Below the pieces are notes generated by a model. That model was given only the letters and a program-made list of their open reading frames with translations. It was not told where the DNA came from and made no database searches. Made by a program: the position numbers and the translations under genes. 64,000 nt of DNA, from assembly GCA_038255255.1 (NCBI GenBank), contig JBBSLL010000005.1:1-64000 (forward strand), written 5' to 3'. Shown here in pieces: positions 11,492-19,658 of this stretch (its first letter is position 1; every line of letters starts with the position of its first letter). This stretch comes from JBBQNY01 sp038255255 (lineage in GTDB: Bacteria > Pseudomonadota > Gammaproteobacteria > Xanthomonadales > Ahniellaceae).

Positions 11492-12070
11492 TCAGGCTCG
11501 CGATACGGTAGCGGTCACGCGTCGGCGCCTGCGGAACCACCTCACGACCCACCACAGTGCCACGACAAGCATGAGCGTCACCGCTGCGACGCAGGCAAGC
11601 GCGACCCATGGATAGGCGAGCGCGATACCCAGGATCGAGACCGTCGCGATGTCCTCGGTCAGCGATGCGCTCCAGTTGCTGATCGGCTCCGGCGAAGTGT
11701 TGAGCAGTGCGCGCGTGCTGCTCTTGAGCGCGTGGCTGACGAATGCCACTCCACCGCCGGTGGCCAGCGCAGCCAGGCCTGGATCGACGCCTTCCGGCGT
11801 CAGCGCATACGCCGCGAGAAAGGCGCCGGCTGGGACGCGCACCAGGGTGTGCAGCAGATCCCAGCCGGTATCCACGCCTGGAATCTTGTCCGCCACGAAT
11901 TCGACGACCGTGAGCGCAAAGGCCACCGCAATGACCAGGGGTTCGCGCATGACCTGCAACCCCTCCGGCAACGCGACCCAGCCCAGGGCCGCCGCGGCGC
12001 CGACGCCGAACACGGTCAGGTACACACGCACGCCGGCCAGCCACGCGAGCGTGATGCCGAGGGCGAACAT
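11492..12070 (-). CDS. DUF4126 family membrane protein
   Basis: A 192-residue protein with about five hydrophobic helices, starting MFALGITLAWLAGVRVYLTV. The glycine-rich segments EFVADKIPGVDTGWD and GGGVAFVSHALKSSTRA are typical of DUF4126, whose function is unknown. It ends in an arginine-rich cytoplasmic tail (RRRRRVTATV). The ATG at 12070 was chosen because the helices begin there; a longer in-frame start at 12139 would add 23 residues with no hydrophobic character. No good Shine-Dalgarno sequence was seen. It is divergent from fis and directly upstream of hemJ. Confidence 0.75.
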   Translation of the reverse strand: MFALGITLAWLAGVRVYLTVFGVGAAAALGWVALPEGLQVMREPLVIAVAFALTVVEFVADKIPGVDTGWDLLHTLVRVPAGAFLAAYALTPEGVDPGLAALATGGGVAFVSHALKSSTRALLNTSPEPISNWSASLTEDIATVSILGIALAYPWVALACVAAVTLMLVVALWWVVRWFRRRRRVTATVSRA

Positions 12071-12255
12071 GGGGGCCGAGTCGATCACGTGCAGCCTTGG
12101 AGAGTCGGAGGAATCCGCGAGTGTGCACGAAGGCCGCACGCGCGTCAGCCACGCCGGCCAGGGACGGGACTCTTTCGTGCGCGCCGCACAACAATGCTCA
12201 ACGCGGGATCGTGACTGCCGCTATCATCGCCAACCCCGATACGCTGGAGTCTCGC

Positions 12256-12576
12256 GTGAGCACCTCCGCTACTCCTGCTGCCGCCCGCCGCGCGAATCGT
12301 TCCGCAAACCTGCGCGTGACGCGTGCCAATGGCGAGGACACTTCGCGCCGCGAGCCCGCGTTGCGCGAGTGCGTCGCACGCGCCGTGCGCGCTTATCTGG
12401 TGTCCACCCGGGGCCGCAGTACGGAGGATCTCTTCCGGATGGTGCTGGCGGAAGTCGAAGCGCCCCTGCTCGCGGAGGTGCTCGTGCACTGTGAAGGAAA
12501 CCAGACACGCGCGGCCGAGATTCTCGGCATCACCCGTGCGACGCTGCGCAAGAAGCTGGCCGAGCATCACGTTTGA
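12256..12576 (+). CDS. fis: Fis family nucleoid protein / transcription factor
   Basis: Fis bends DNA and controls rRNA promoters and nucleoid structure. The C-terminal half contains the Fis helix-turn-helix (EGNQTRAAEILGITRATLRK, about residues 82-101), preceded by the dimerisation helices around LLAEVLVHC. The GTG at 12256 has GGAG six bases upstream and gives 106 residues, close to the usual 98. Longer frames would add an unconserved extension. It directly precedes purH and purD, an arrangement known from xanthomonads. Confidence 0.88.
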   Translation: MSTSATPAAARRANRSANLRVTRANGEDTSRREPALRECVARAVRAYLVSTRGRSTEDLFRMVLAEVEAPLLAEVLVHCEGNQTRAAEILGITRATLRKKLAEHHV

Positions 12577-12694
12577 GCGGCGACGCCGCAGCGCCGTTTT
12601 CCTGCAGGCGCGACGCCAGTCGCGACCGGTGTGACGCGGTGCCCATCGCGTCTGGCGTCAGTCCCGAACAGGTCTGCAATCGGGGCGCGCCGAC

Positions 12695-14266
12695 GTGAAC
12701 GATCGGGTTCGCATTCGCCGCGCACTGCTGTCGATATCAGACAAGACCGGTCTGGATGCGCTTGCCCGCGCACTGGTCGAATGCGGTGTGGAACTCATCT
12801 CCACCGGGGGCACCGCCCGCGCGCTGCGCGAGTTGGGCCTGCCAGTCCAGGAGGTGTCGGAGGTCACCGGGCATCCGGAAATCATGGATGGACGCGTCAA
12901 GACCTTGCATCCTTCCATTCACGGCGCCCTGCTCGGGCGCCGGGAGACCGATGACGCCGTCATGCAGGCGCACGGCATCGTTCCGATCGACCTGCTGGTG
13001 GTGAACCTCTATCCATTCGAGGCCACCATCGCGCGCCCGGACTGCGCGTTCGCCGACGCGGTGGAAAACATCGACGTGGGCGGACCGGCGATGTTGCGCG
13101 CAGCAGCCAAGAATCACGCGCGCGTCGCGGTGGTCGTCAACCCCGCAGCATACGCGGAGCTGATGGAGGCCCTCGCGTCGGGCGGCCCCACCGCGATCCA
13201 GCGTCGTACGTGGGCAGCACAGGCGTTTGCGCACACCGCCGAATACGATGGCCGCATCGCCGAGTGGCTATCGGTGCGGGCAACCGATCCGGACGCCCCG
13301 GCAGCATGGCCGCGCACGCTGCATCGTTCGTCCAGCCTGGCCACGCCACTTCGCTACGGTGAAAATCCCCACCAGCATGCGGCGCTGTACCTCGAACACG
13401 ATGCGCCGCTGTCAGGTGTTGTTTCGACGGCGCGCCTGCTGCAGGGCAAGGAACTGAGTTACAACAACCTCGCCGATGCGGACGCCGCACTCGAGTGCGC
13501 CAAGGCGCTCACCGGCCCCGCGTGCGTGATCGTGAAGCACGCCAACCCGTGTGGCGTTGCCATCGCCGCGGACCTCGCAACCGCCTACGATCGCGCCTAC
13601 GCGACCGACCCGACTTCGGCATTCGGCGGCGTGATCGCATTCAATCGTGCGCTCGACGTCGCCACCGCCCGGGAGATCGCTGCCCGTCAGTTCGTTGAAG
13701 TCGTGATCGCACCGGAGATTCCGGAAGAGGCGCTCGCTGCATTCCGGAAAAAGGCCAACGTGCGCGTCATGCGGACCGGGCCGTTCAACACACCTCCCGC
13801 GCGGCTCGAGTCCAGGTCCATCGCGGGTGGAGTGCTGGTGCAGCAAGCGGACTTCGACACGCTCGAGGCTGGAGACTGTCGAGTGGTGACGCGTCTTGCG
13901 CCCACTCCCGCGCAGCTCGAGGATTTGTTGTTCGCGTGGCGCGTGGCGATGCACGTCAAGTCGAATGCGATCGTGTACGCGAGCGGCCTGCGTACGATAG
14001 GCATCGGTGCCGGCCAGATGAGTCGCGTGGTCAGCGCGCGCATCGCGGCGATGAAGGCCGAGGAGGCGGGTTTGGCTGTCGAAGGAAGCGTCATGGCCAG
14101 CGATGCGTTCTTCCCGTTTCGCGACGGGCTCGATGCGGCAGCGGCCGCGGGAATCAGCGCCGTGATCCAGCCGGGTGGTTCGATGCGCGACGACGAAGTC
14201 ATCGCAGCCGCGGACGAGCACGGTATCGCCATGGTGTTCACGGGCGTGCGCCACTTCCGTCACTGA
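12695..14266 (+). CDS. purH: Bifunctional AICAR transformylase / IMP cyclohydrolase
   Basis: PurH performs the last two steps of IMP synthesis: formyl transfer to AICAR, then ring closure. The 523-residue protein has the MGS-like cyclohydrolase domain at the N-terminus (RALLSISDKTGLDALARAL, STGGTAR, GRVKTLHP) and the AICARFT domain in the rest (LRYGENPHQ, KHANPCG, DPTSAFGG, SDAFFPFRDG). The start is GTG at 12695. It lies 118 bases after fis and 30 bases before purD, so purH and purD are probably an operon. I see no clear operator in the fis-purH gap. Confidence 0.97.
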   Translation: MNDRVRIRRALLSISDKTGLDALARALVECGVELISTGGTARALRELGLPVQEVSEVTGHPEIMDGRVKTLHPSIHGALLGRRETDDAVMQAHGIVPIDLLVVNLYPFEATIARPDCAFADAVENIDVGGPAMLRAAAKNHARVAVVVNPAAYAELMEALASGGPTAIQRRTWAAQAFAHTAEYDGRIAEWLSVRATDPDAPAAWPRTLHRSSSLATPLRYGENPHQHAALYLEHDAPLSGVVSTARLLQGKELSYNNLADADAALECAKALTGPACVIVKHANPCGVAIAADLATAYDRAYATDPTSAFGGVIAFNRALDVATAREIAARQFVEVVIAPEIPEEALAAFRKKANVRVMRTGPFNTPPARLESRSIAGGVLVQQADFDTLEAGDCRVVTRLAPTPAQLEDLLFAWRVAMHVKSNAIVYASGLRTIGIGAGQMSRVVSARIAAMKAEEAGLAVEGSVMASDAFFPFRDGLDAAAAAGISAVIQPGGSMRDDEVIAAADEHGIAMVFTGVRHFRH

Positions 14267-14296
14267 CCGTCGGGCCGGTTTTTCGCAGGGGGCCGC

Positions 14297-15586
14297 ATGA
14301 AAATTCTGCTGGTGGGATCGGGAGGACGCGAACACGCGCTGGCGTGGAAGCTCGCGCAATCGGCGCGGGTTTCCGAAGTGCTCGTCGCGCCCGGCAACGC
14401 CGGCACCGCGCGCGAAGCGCGCTGCCGGAACGTCGCGGTAAAGGCGAGTGACGTCGAGGGGCTGTTCGAGCTGGCCCGCGCCGAAGGAGTCGAACTCACC
14501 GTGGTCGGCCCGGAAGGCCCGCTGGTCGCGGGCATCGTCGATCGGTTCCAGGCAGGCGGATTGCGGATTTTCGGTCCCACTGCGGCTGCCGCGCAGCTCG
14601 AGGGCAGCAAGGCTTTCGCCAAGGATTTCCTGGCGCGCCATCGGATTCCGACCGCCTACTACGCGGTGTTCGCCGACGTCGACCTGGCTATCGACCATGT
14701 GCGCGATGTCGGGGCACCGATCGTCGTCAAGGCCGACGGCCTCGCTGCGGGCAAGGGCGTGGTGGTCGCGATGACGCTCGCCGAGGCCGAATCCGCCGTG
14801 CGCGACATGCTGTCGGGCAATGCCTTCGGCGCGGCCGGCGCGCGCGTGGTGATCGAGGAATTTCTCGAAGGCGAGGAAGCGAGCTTCATCGCGCTGGTCG
14901 ATGGCACGCATGCGCTGGCACTCGCGACGAGCCAGGATCACAAGCGCGTCGGCGAAGGCGACAGCGGGCTCAATACGGGCGGCATGGGCGCTTATTCACC
15001 GGCGCCGGTCGTGACCGGATTCGTGCATGATCGCGTGCTGCGCGAGGTCATCGATCCGACGGTGCGCGGCATGGCAGCAGACGGCATGCCATTCACCGGG
15101 TTCCTCTACGCAGGGCTCATGATCGATGCGGACGGCGCGCCCAGGGTGATCGAGTTCAACGTACGGCTCGGCGATCCGGAAGCGCAGGTCTTGCTGATGC
15201 GGCTGCGCTCGGATCTGGTTGAGCTGATGGATGCGACGCTTGATGGGCGACTCGATCGTGCCGAGGCCGCATGGGATCCGCGTCCTTCGCTCGGCGTGGT
15301 GATGACCGCCGAGGGATACCCGGAGTCTCCGCGCAGCGGAGACGTGATTGACGGACTTGAGATGCCCGTCGACGGTTGCCGCAAAATTTTTCACAGCGGC
15401 ACGCGGGAAAATGCAGACGGCGAGATCGAGACTGCCGGAGGCCGTGTGCTCACGGTGTGCGCACTGGGGGATTCCGTCGCCGACGCGCGGTTGCACGCTC
15501 ACGGCGTCGTGGACGGCCTTCGCTGGGATGGGGAGTATCACCGCCGCGACATTGGCTGGCGCGCCGTAGTGCGCGAAGACGCCTAG
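14297..15586 (+). CDS. purD: Phosphoribosylamine-glycine ligase (GAR synthetase)
   Basis: PurD joins phosphoribosylamine and glycine using ATP in the second step of purine synthesis. The 429-residue ATP-grasp enzyme begins MKILLVGSGGREHALAWKL and shows VVGPEGPL, KADGLAAGKGV, EEFLEGEEAS and EFNVRLGDPEAQ, all canonical. The ATG follows GCAGGGGGCC. It ends with TAG, which shows that amber is used as a normal stop in this genome and bears on the groEL finding. It follows purH closely. Confidence 0.97.
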   Translation: MKILLVGSGGREHALAWKLAQSARVSEVLVAPGNAGTAREARCRNVAVKASDVEGLFELARAEGVELTVVGPEGPLVAGIVDRFQAGGLRIFGPTAAAAQLEGSKAFAKDFLARHRIPTAYYAVFADVDLAIDHVRDVGAPIVVKADGLAAGKGVVVAMTLAEAESAVRDMLSGNAFGAAGARVVIEEFLEGEEASFIALVDGTHALALATSQDHKRVGEGDSGLNTGGMGAYSPAPVVTGFVHDRVLREVIDPTVRGMAADGMPFTGFLYAGLMIDADGAPRVIEFNVRLGDPEAQVLLMRLRSDLVELMDATLDGRLDRAEAAWDPRPSLGVVMTAEGYPESPRSGDVIDGLEMPVDGCRKIFHSGTRENADGEIETAGGRVLTVCALGDSVADARLHAHGVVDGLRWDGEYHRRDIGWRAVVREDA

Positions 15587-15773
15587 ACGGCCTGCTGGAC
15601 CACCCGCACATTCCGGGCAGGGTTGCTGCGCTGCGCAACACGGTTTTGGATACGTGAGCGTACAGTCCGCCGGTCCGTACGCAGCCGCATGGGGGATGCG
15701 GCCGAAACGGACGCGTCGACTGCTCGCAGCGGCGACGCCATGGCCGCAACTTTCAGTCTGGGGAGACGAACCA

Positions 15774-17762
15774 ATGCTGTCCCGTCGAATCTCGCGCGCA
15801 GCGTGCGCGCTGTTGATGTGTTTCTGTGTGTCCGTGGTGTGGGCGGCGGAATCCGTGCCGCTCGCGAAGCAGCTGGCCGGCCCGCCCGAGGAGTTCGCGA
15901 TGTTGCGCGAAGCCGCTCCCGAGGCCAGTGCAATCCATTCGAAGAGCGCGCTCATTCCCTTCGAACTCGCCGCGCAGGGCGACGGCAGCCTCAGCTGGAC
16001 CGGAAAGCTGCCCGTGAAAGGTGGTGAGGTGAGGTTCCTGGTGCTCTCCGGCGCGCAGGCGGGATGGCAGGTCGAATTGACGAGCCCCACCGCCGCCGCC
16101 GATCGGCTGGAGGCGACGCTGCATGCGCCAACCGGTCGTACCGCGTTGGGTCTGGAGAATGTGCAACATCCGGCCGATCTCTATGTGCTGACGCGGGCGG
16201 AACCGGGCAACTGGATGATCAGCGTGCGCGCCACCGCAGACCGTTCGGCAAAGCAAGCCACGCCGACCCGCGGTTACCTGCTGCTTGAAGGCGACCAGGC
16301 GCTCGAACTCACGAGTTGGCAGACGCATCGTCGCCAGTGGCCCGGCGAAAGCATCGGACTCGTTGCGATGCTGTCCGGCGCCGACGCGCGAGGTGGCGTG
16401 GCACTGGGCGAAAATGCCGGGACGGTGAGCCTGGCGCAGATGCGCATCACGGCACCAGACGGCACTTCCCACATCGTGCCGATGTTCGACGATGGCGCGC
16501 ATGGCGATGGCGGAAGCGGCGACGGATTGTTCGGCGGTGATTTCCGTGCGTCCGACACCGGCCAATATCTCGCGCAGGTCGAAGTGCACGGCAAGGGCAA
16601 AGATGGCGCGCCGCTGCTACGCACCAGCGAACACGTGATACCTGTGGTCGCGCGTTCGATCGACGTAACCGACAGCAGGGCCTACGCGTCGGCCGACGTG
16701 GAGGCCAGTGGACGCTTCCTCGTATCCGTGCCCGTGAGGGAACGCGGCGATGCACGGCACTACCGGGTGTACGCCGAACTCTGGGGAACTGACGTGTCCG
16801 GACGCAGCGTTGCGGCCGCTTGGCTCGGAGGAATGGCCACGCCCGCGAACGGCAGGATCCAGTTGGGCCTGGACACGCGCTGGCTGGCGCGCGCAGGCGT
16901 CGTTGGGCCGTTTGAGCTGCGCGATCTGCGCCTCGAGGATCCCGATCATTTCGTAACGGTCGCCCGCGCGGATCGACTCGCGCTGAGTCTCCCCGACGTG
17001 GATTCCGGGACAAAAAGTGATTCCGGCGTCATCGACGACGCCATGCGCATGGGCATCAAGCCCGCCGAGCTGGAGCAGCGCGCGGGCGAAGCCATCGAGG
17101 GCGTCGGTCGGCGGCTGCTGCTGGTTCATGGTTACTGCTCGGGCGGCGTCTGGCCGGCGTCACAATTCGCGACGTCGTCGACGTTCCTCGATGCGAATCA
17201 GAACAGATCACACGACGCGTTCGCGCGGCTCATCCAGTCGTTCGGCGCGACGTGGAACTCGTTCGGCATCGTGGCGCACAGCCAGGGCGGCGCGGCCGCA
17301 CTGCATCTCTACAACTACTACTGGAGCGGACTCGACAATGCGACGGGCGCGCGATTGATCCAGTCGGTCGGGACGCCGTACCAGGGCACCAACCTCGCGG
17401 GAATCCTTGCCGCGATCGGATCGTGGTTCGGCGCAGGCTGCGGCACCAACGACAATCTCAGCTACAGCGGCGCCGCCTCATGGATGGCGGGTATCCCGAC
17501 CACTTCGCGAGCCAAGGTGAACTATTACACCACCGCGTTCCGCACCACCAACTGGTGGACCAACGACTACTGCCACGCGGCGAGCGATCTGGTGTTGAGC
17601 GATCCGGAGGATGGGACCGTCGAAAAGGCGTACGGACAACTTCCGGGAGCGGTCAATCGCGGGCATTTCACCGGGCAGTGCCACACCGCGGGCATGCGCG
17701 ATCCCGCGCAATATCTCGACTCGACCCGCAACGCGACGATGAGCCTCAACGCCGCACGGTAG
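15774..17762 (+). CDS. Secreted alpha/beta hydrolase with an N-terminal 'choice-of-anchor X'-like region
   Basis: The product has 662 residues. A signal peptide (about 1-24, ending VVWAAES) is followed by a beta-rich region (about 35-400) that includes FDDGAHGDGGSGDGLFGG, an acidic glycine-rich motif seen in choice-of-anchor X proteins. The C-terminal 220 residues form a lipase-like hydrolase: LLVHGYCSGG (oxyanion region), then AHSQGGAAAL with the GxSxG-type nucleophile (HSQGG). An aspartate and histidine probably lie in the C-terminal part (DPEDG, RGHFTG). The ATG at 15774 has GGGGAGACG upstream. Proteins of this layout are sometimes annotated as conditioned medium factors in xanthomonads. 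Substrate unknown. It converges on the TPR gene across a strong hairpin. Confidence 0.75.
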   Translation: MLSRRISRAACALLMCFCVSVVWAAESVPLAKQLAGPPEEFAMLREAAPEASAIHSKSALIPFELAAQGDGSLSWTGKLPVKGGEVRFLVLSGAQAGWQVELTSPTAAADRLEATLHAPTGRTALGLENVQHPADLYVLTRAEPGNWMISVRATADRSAKQATPTRGYLLLEGDQALELTSWQTHRRQWPGESIGLVAMLSGADARGGVALGENAGTVSLAQMRITAPDGTSHIVPMFDDGAHGDGGSGDGLFGGDFRASDTGQYLAQVEVHGKGKDGAPLLRTSEHVIPVVARSIDVTDSRAYASADVEASGRFLVSVPVRERGDARHYRVYAELWGTDVSGRSVAAAWLGGMATPANGRIQLGLDTRWLARAGVVGPFELRDLRLEDPDHFVTVARADRLALSLPDVDSGTKSDSGVIDDAMRMGIKPAELEQRAGEAIEGVGRRLLLVHGYCSGGVWPASQFATSSTFLDANQNRSHDAFARLIQSFGATWNSFGIVAHSQGGAAALHLYNYYWSGLDNATGARLIQSVGTPYQGTNLAGILAAIGSWFGAGCGTNDNLSYSGAASWMAGIPTTSRAKVNYYTTAFRTTNWWTNDYCHAASDLVLSDPEDGTVEKAYGQLPGAVNRGHFTGQCHTAGMRDPAQYLDSTRNATMSLNAAR

Positions 17763-17779
17763 GCGCCACCGCGTGGAAG

Positions 17780-17812
17780 TGCGGGAGCGCCTTCAACCGG
17801 GGCGCTCCCGCA
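17780..17812. terminator. Bidirectional hairpin between convergent genes
   Basis: A perfect 12-bp stem (17780-17791 with 17801-17812) and a 9-base loop fill the 63-base gap between the convergent hydrolase and TPR genes. There is no T-run on either side, but the position suits a two-way transcription block. Confidence 0.6.
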
Positions 17813-17825
17813 TCAGAGTCGTAGC

Positions 17826-19418
17826 TCAGCGCGCGACGCGAAACGCAGGCGGGGCGAACATCAGGTTGCCTTCCGGCCACGGGCGCGACACCGGTTGCCC
17901 GCGCTCGAACTGCTTGATCCACGCCCGGCGGCCTGCAAGGCTGACCGAGTCGCCACGCTTGGTGGCGTCGAAAATCGCCTCCGCCTCGTAATCAACCGCT
18001 TCACGCGCACGCGAGTTGGCAGCGAGTGACATGGCGAGCGCCTCCGCGAGTTCGCCACTGGCGCGCTGTGCGTACAGCGCCTTCGCCACCGTGAGTGCCT
18101 GCGCTTTCTGCGCGGCGGTGGCGAGCGGACAGCTTGCGATCGCACGCACCTCGATTTGCGCAAGGCGGCCATCATTGCTGCGCTTTGAGACCGCGGCGCG
18201 CAGGACTGGTAGGACTTCGCCACAACGATTCGCCAATGAAGCCGCGACGACTGCGGAGGCCAGCGCTTCGGCCTCGTCCGCTTTTCCCGCCGCGGCGATG
18301 TAGTGCCGATAGGCAGCGTCGGGCTGGCGTGCGCGCATCAGATTGTCCGCATACCGGCGCTGCACGCCAGAGTTCGCGGGGTCGGCCGCCACCGCGCGCT
18401 GCAGTGCCGCGCGTGCCCCCGCGTCGTCACCGGCTGCCTCCGCGACGATGGCTTGCGCCAGCAGGACGTTTGCACTGCCCGGTGCCTGCGACTGCGCAGC
18501 CTGCAACTGGGTACGCGCTCCGGCCAGGTCACCGGTCAGGGCGAGGATCTCGATCAGCGCGAGTCGCGCCTCGAGATCGCGGGGCGCGGCGCGCACGCGC
18601 GACTCGAGTTGGGTGCGTACCGTGGCGGCGGACCCCGCGCTCGCGTTCGCCGTCGCTGTTGCGGAGGGTGCGCCGGGTCCGTCGAGCTGTAGCGCGAGCG
18701 GGTCCGCGATGCGGGGCGTAACGTCGCCGACGAGTGCGCGTTCGCGGGTGGCAGCAGCCGAATCTCCGCGCCCTGCGTATGCTTCTGCAAGCCGCCCACG
18801 CAGGGCGTTCGCGGCAGGTTCGATCTTGAGCGCCGCGTTGAAGTTGCTGATGGCCTCGTCGTACCTGCGCTCGCGCAAGGCAATCTCGCCGAGCAGTGCG
18901 AGCGCAGGCGCGAGGTCGCGGCGCTTCGCCAGCACCCCGGCTACGGTGGATCGCGCTGCCGCGAGCTTTTGCTGCGCAATCTGGAGCTCCGCCAGGTGAT
19001 AGTGGGCAGGCAGATAATTCGGGTCGAGCCGGATGGTCTGGGCAAACGCCGCCGCCGCCTCGCTCACGCGTTCCTGGCGCATGGCCGCGATGCCCTTGAG
19101 GTAAACGAACCTGGGGTCGGCAGGCTGCGCCGCGACGGCGTGGTCGAGCGCGATGTTGCCCGCGTCGGTCAGTCCGCTGCGCAGGTATAGCGCCCCCATC
19201 TGTAGAAACGCGACCGCACGATCCTCGCCCTTGAGGGTGCCGATGTTGCGGTCGAATTCGGTGCGAAGCTCGCGCAGCGCGGACTGCTGCGCGGCCGGAA
19301 GGGCCGACAGCGTGGGCTGGGGAAGTGGGCCGGGCACGGTCTGGGCCGACACTGCAAAGCAGATGGAGAGGGTCAGCAACGCCGCGCACAGCCGCGCGCC
19401 AGTTGGAAAGGTTTTCAC
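17826..19418 (-). CDS. Exported TPR-repeat protein
   Basis: A 530-residue protein with a signal peptide (TGARLCAALLTLSICFAVSAQ, about 5-26). Most of the remainder is tetratricopeptide repeats, for example FVYLKGIAAMRQERVSEAAA, YLPAHYHLAELQIAQ and ALALLGEIALRERRYDEAI. Such repeats bind other proteins, and this one would act in the periplasm. No enzymatic motif was seen. The GTG at 19418 has GAGG nine bases upstream and puts the signal peptide at the N-terminus. The upstream 240 bases contain hairpin element A and are shared with the divergent MFS-PlsC gene. Confidence 0.75.
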   Translation of the reverse strand: MKTFPTGARLCAALLTLSICFAVSAQTVPGPLPQPTLSALPAAQQSALRELRTEFDRNIGTLKGEDRAVAFLQMGALYLRSGLTDAGNIALDHAVAAQPADPRFVYLKGIAAMRQERVSEAAAAFAQTIRLDPNYLPAHYHLAELQIAQQKLAAARSTVAGVLAKRRDLAPALALLGEIALRERRYDEAISNFNAALKIEPAANALRGRLAEAYAGRGDSAAATRERALVGDVTPRIADPLALQLDGPGAPSATATANASAGSAATVRTQLESRVRAAPRDLEARLALIEILALTGDLAGARTQLQAAQSQAPGSANVLLAQAIVAEAAGDDAGARAALQRAVAADPANSGVQRRYADNLMRARQPDAAYRHYIAAAGKADEAEALASAVVAASLANRCGEVLPVLRAAVSKRSNDGRLAQIEVRAIASCPLATAAQKAQALTVAKALYAQRASGELAEALAMSLAANSRAREAVDYEAEAIFDATKRGDSVSLAGRRAWIKQFERGQPVSRPWPEGNLMFAPPAFRVAR

Positions 19419-19543
19419 AGGGTGGATCCTCAGAAGTCGCGCCGGTAGACCCACGGCGTCGCGAGGAGTTCATTGTAGCCGGGCAGGGATGCGCCGTCGT
19501 GGAGCCGGGTTATGCTCACCCGCACTGCTGGCAGTGCCGCACC

Positions 19544-19631
19544 GCAAAAAGGGGTCAGAGTCACTTTTCGGAACTCGACACTGGGTCCCGCCGACCGTCT
19601 CGTCCGAAAAGTGACTCTGACCCCTTTTTGC
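19544..19631. repeat. Hairpin element A (88 bp, perfect 28-bp inverted arms)
   Basis: The left arm 19544-19571 and right arm 19604-19631 are perfect 28-bp reverse complements built on GGGGTCAGAGTCACTTTTCG, enclosing a 32-base loop. This is the only intergenic, undamaged copy of a family with four members here. It lies between the divergent TPR and MFS-PlsC genes. The hairpin structure suggests a REP/MITE-type mobile element; no transposase is encoded within it. Confidence 0.9.
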
Positions 19632-19658
19632 CTGCTGAACGACATCGGGGAGTCGTGC

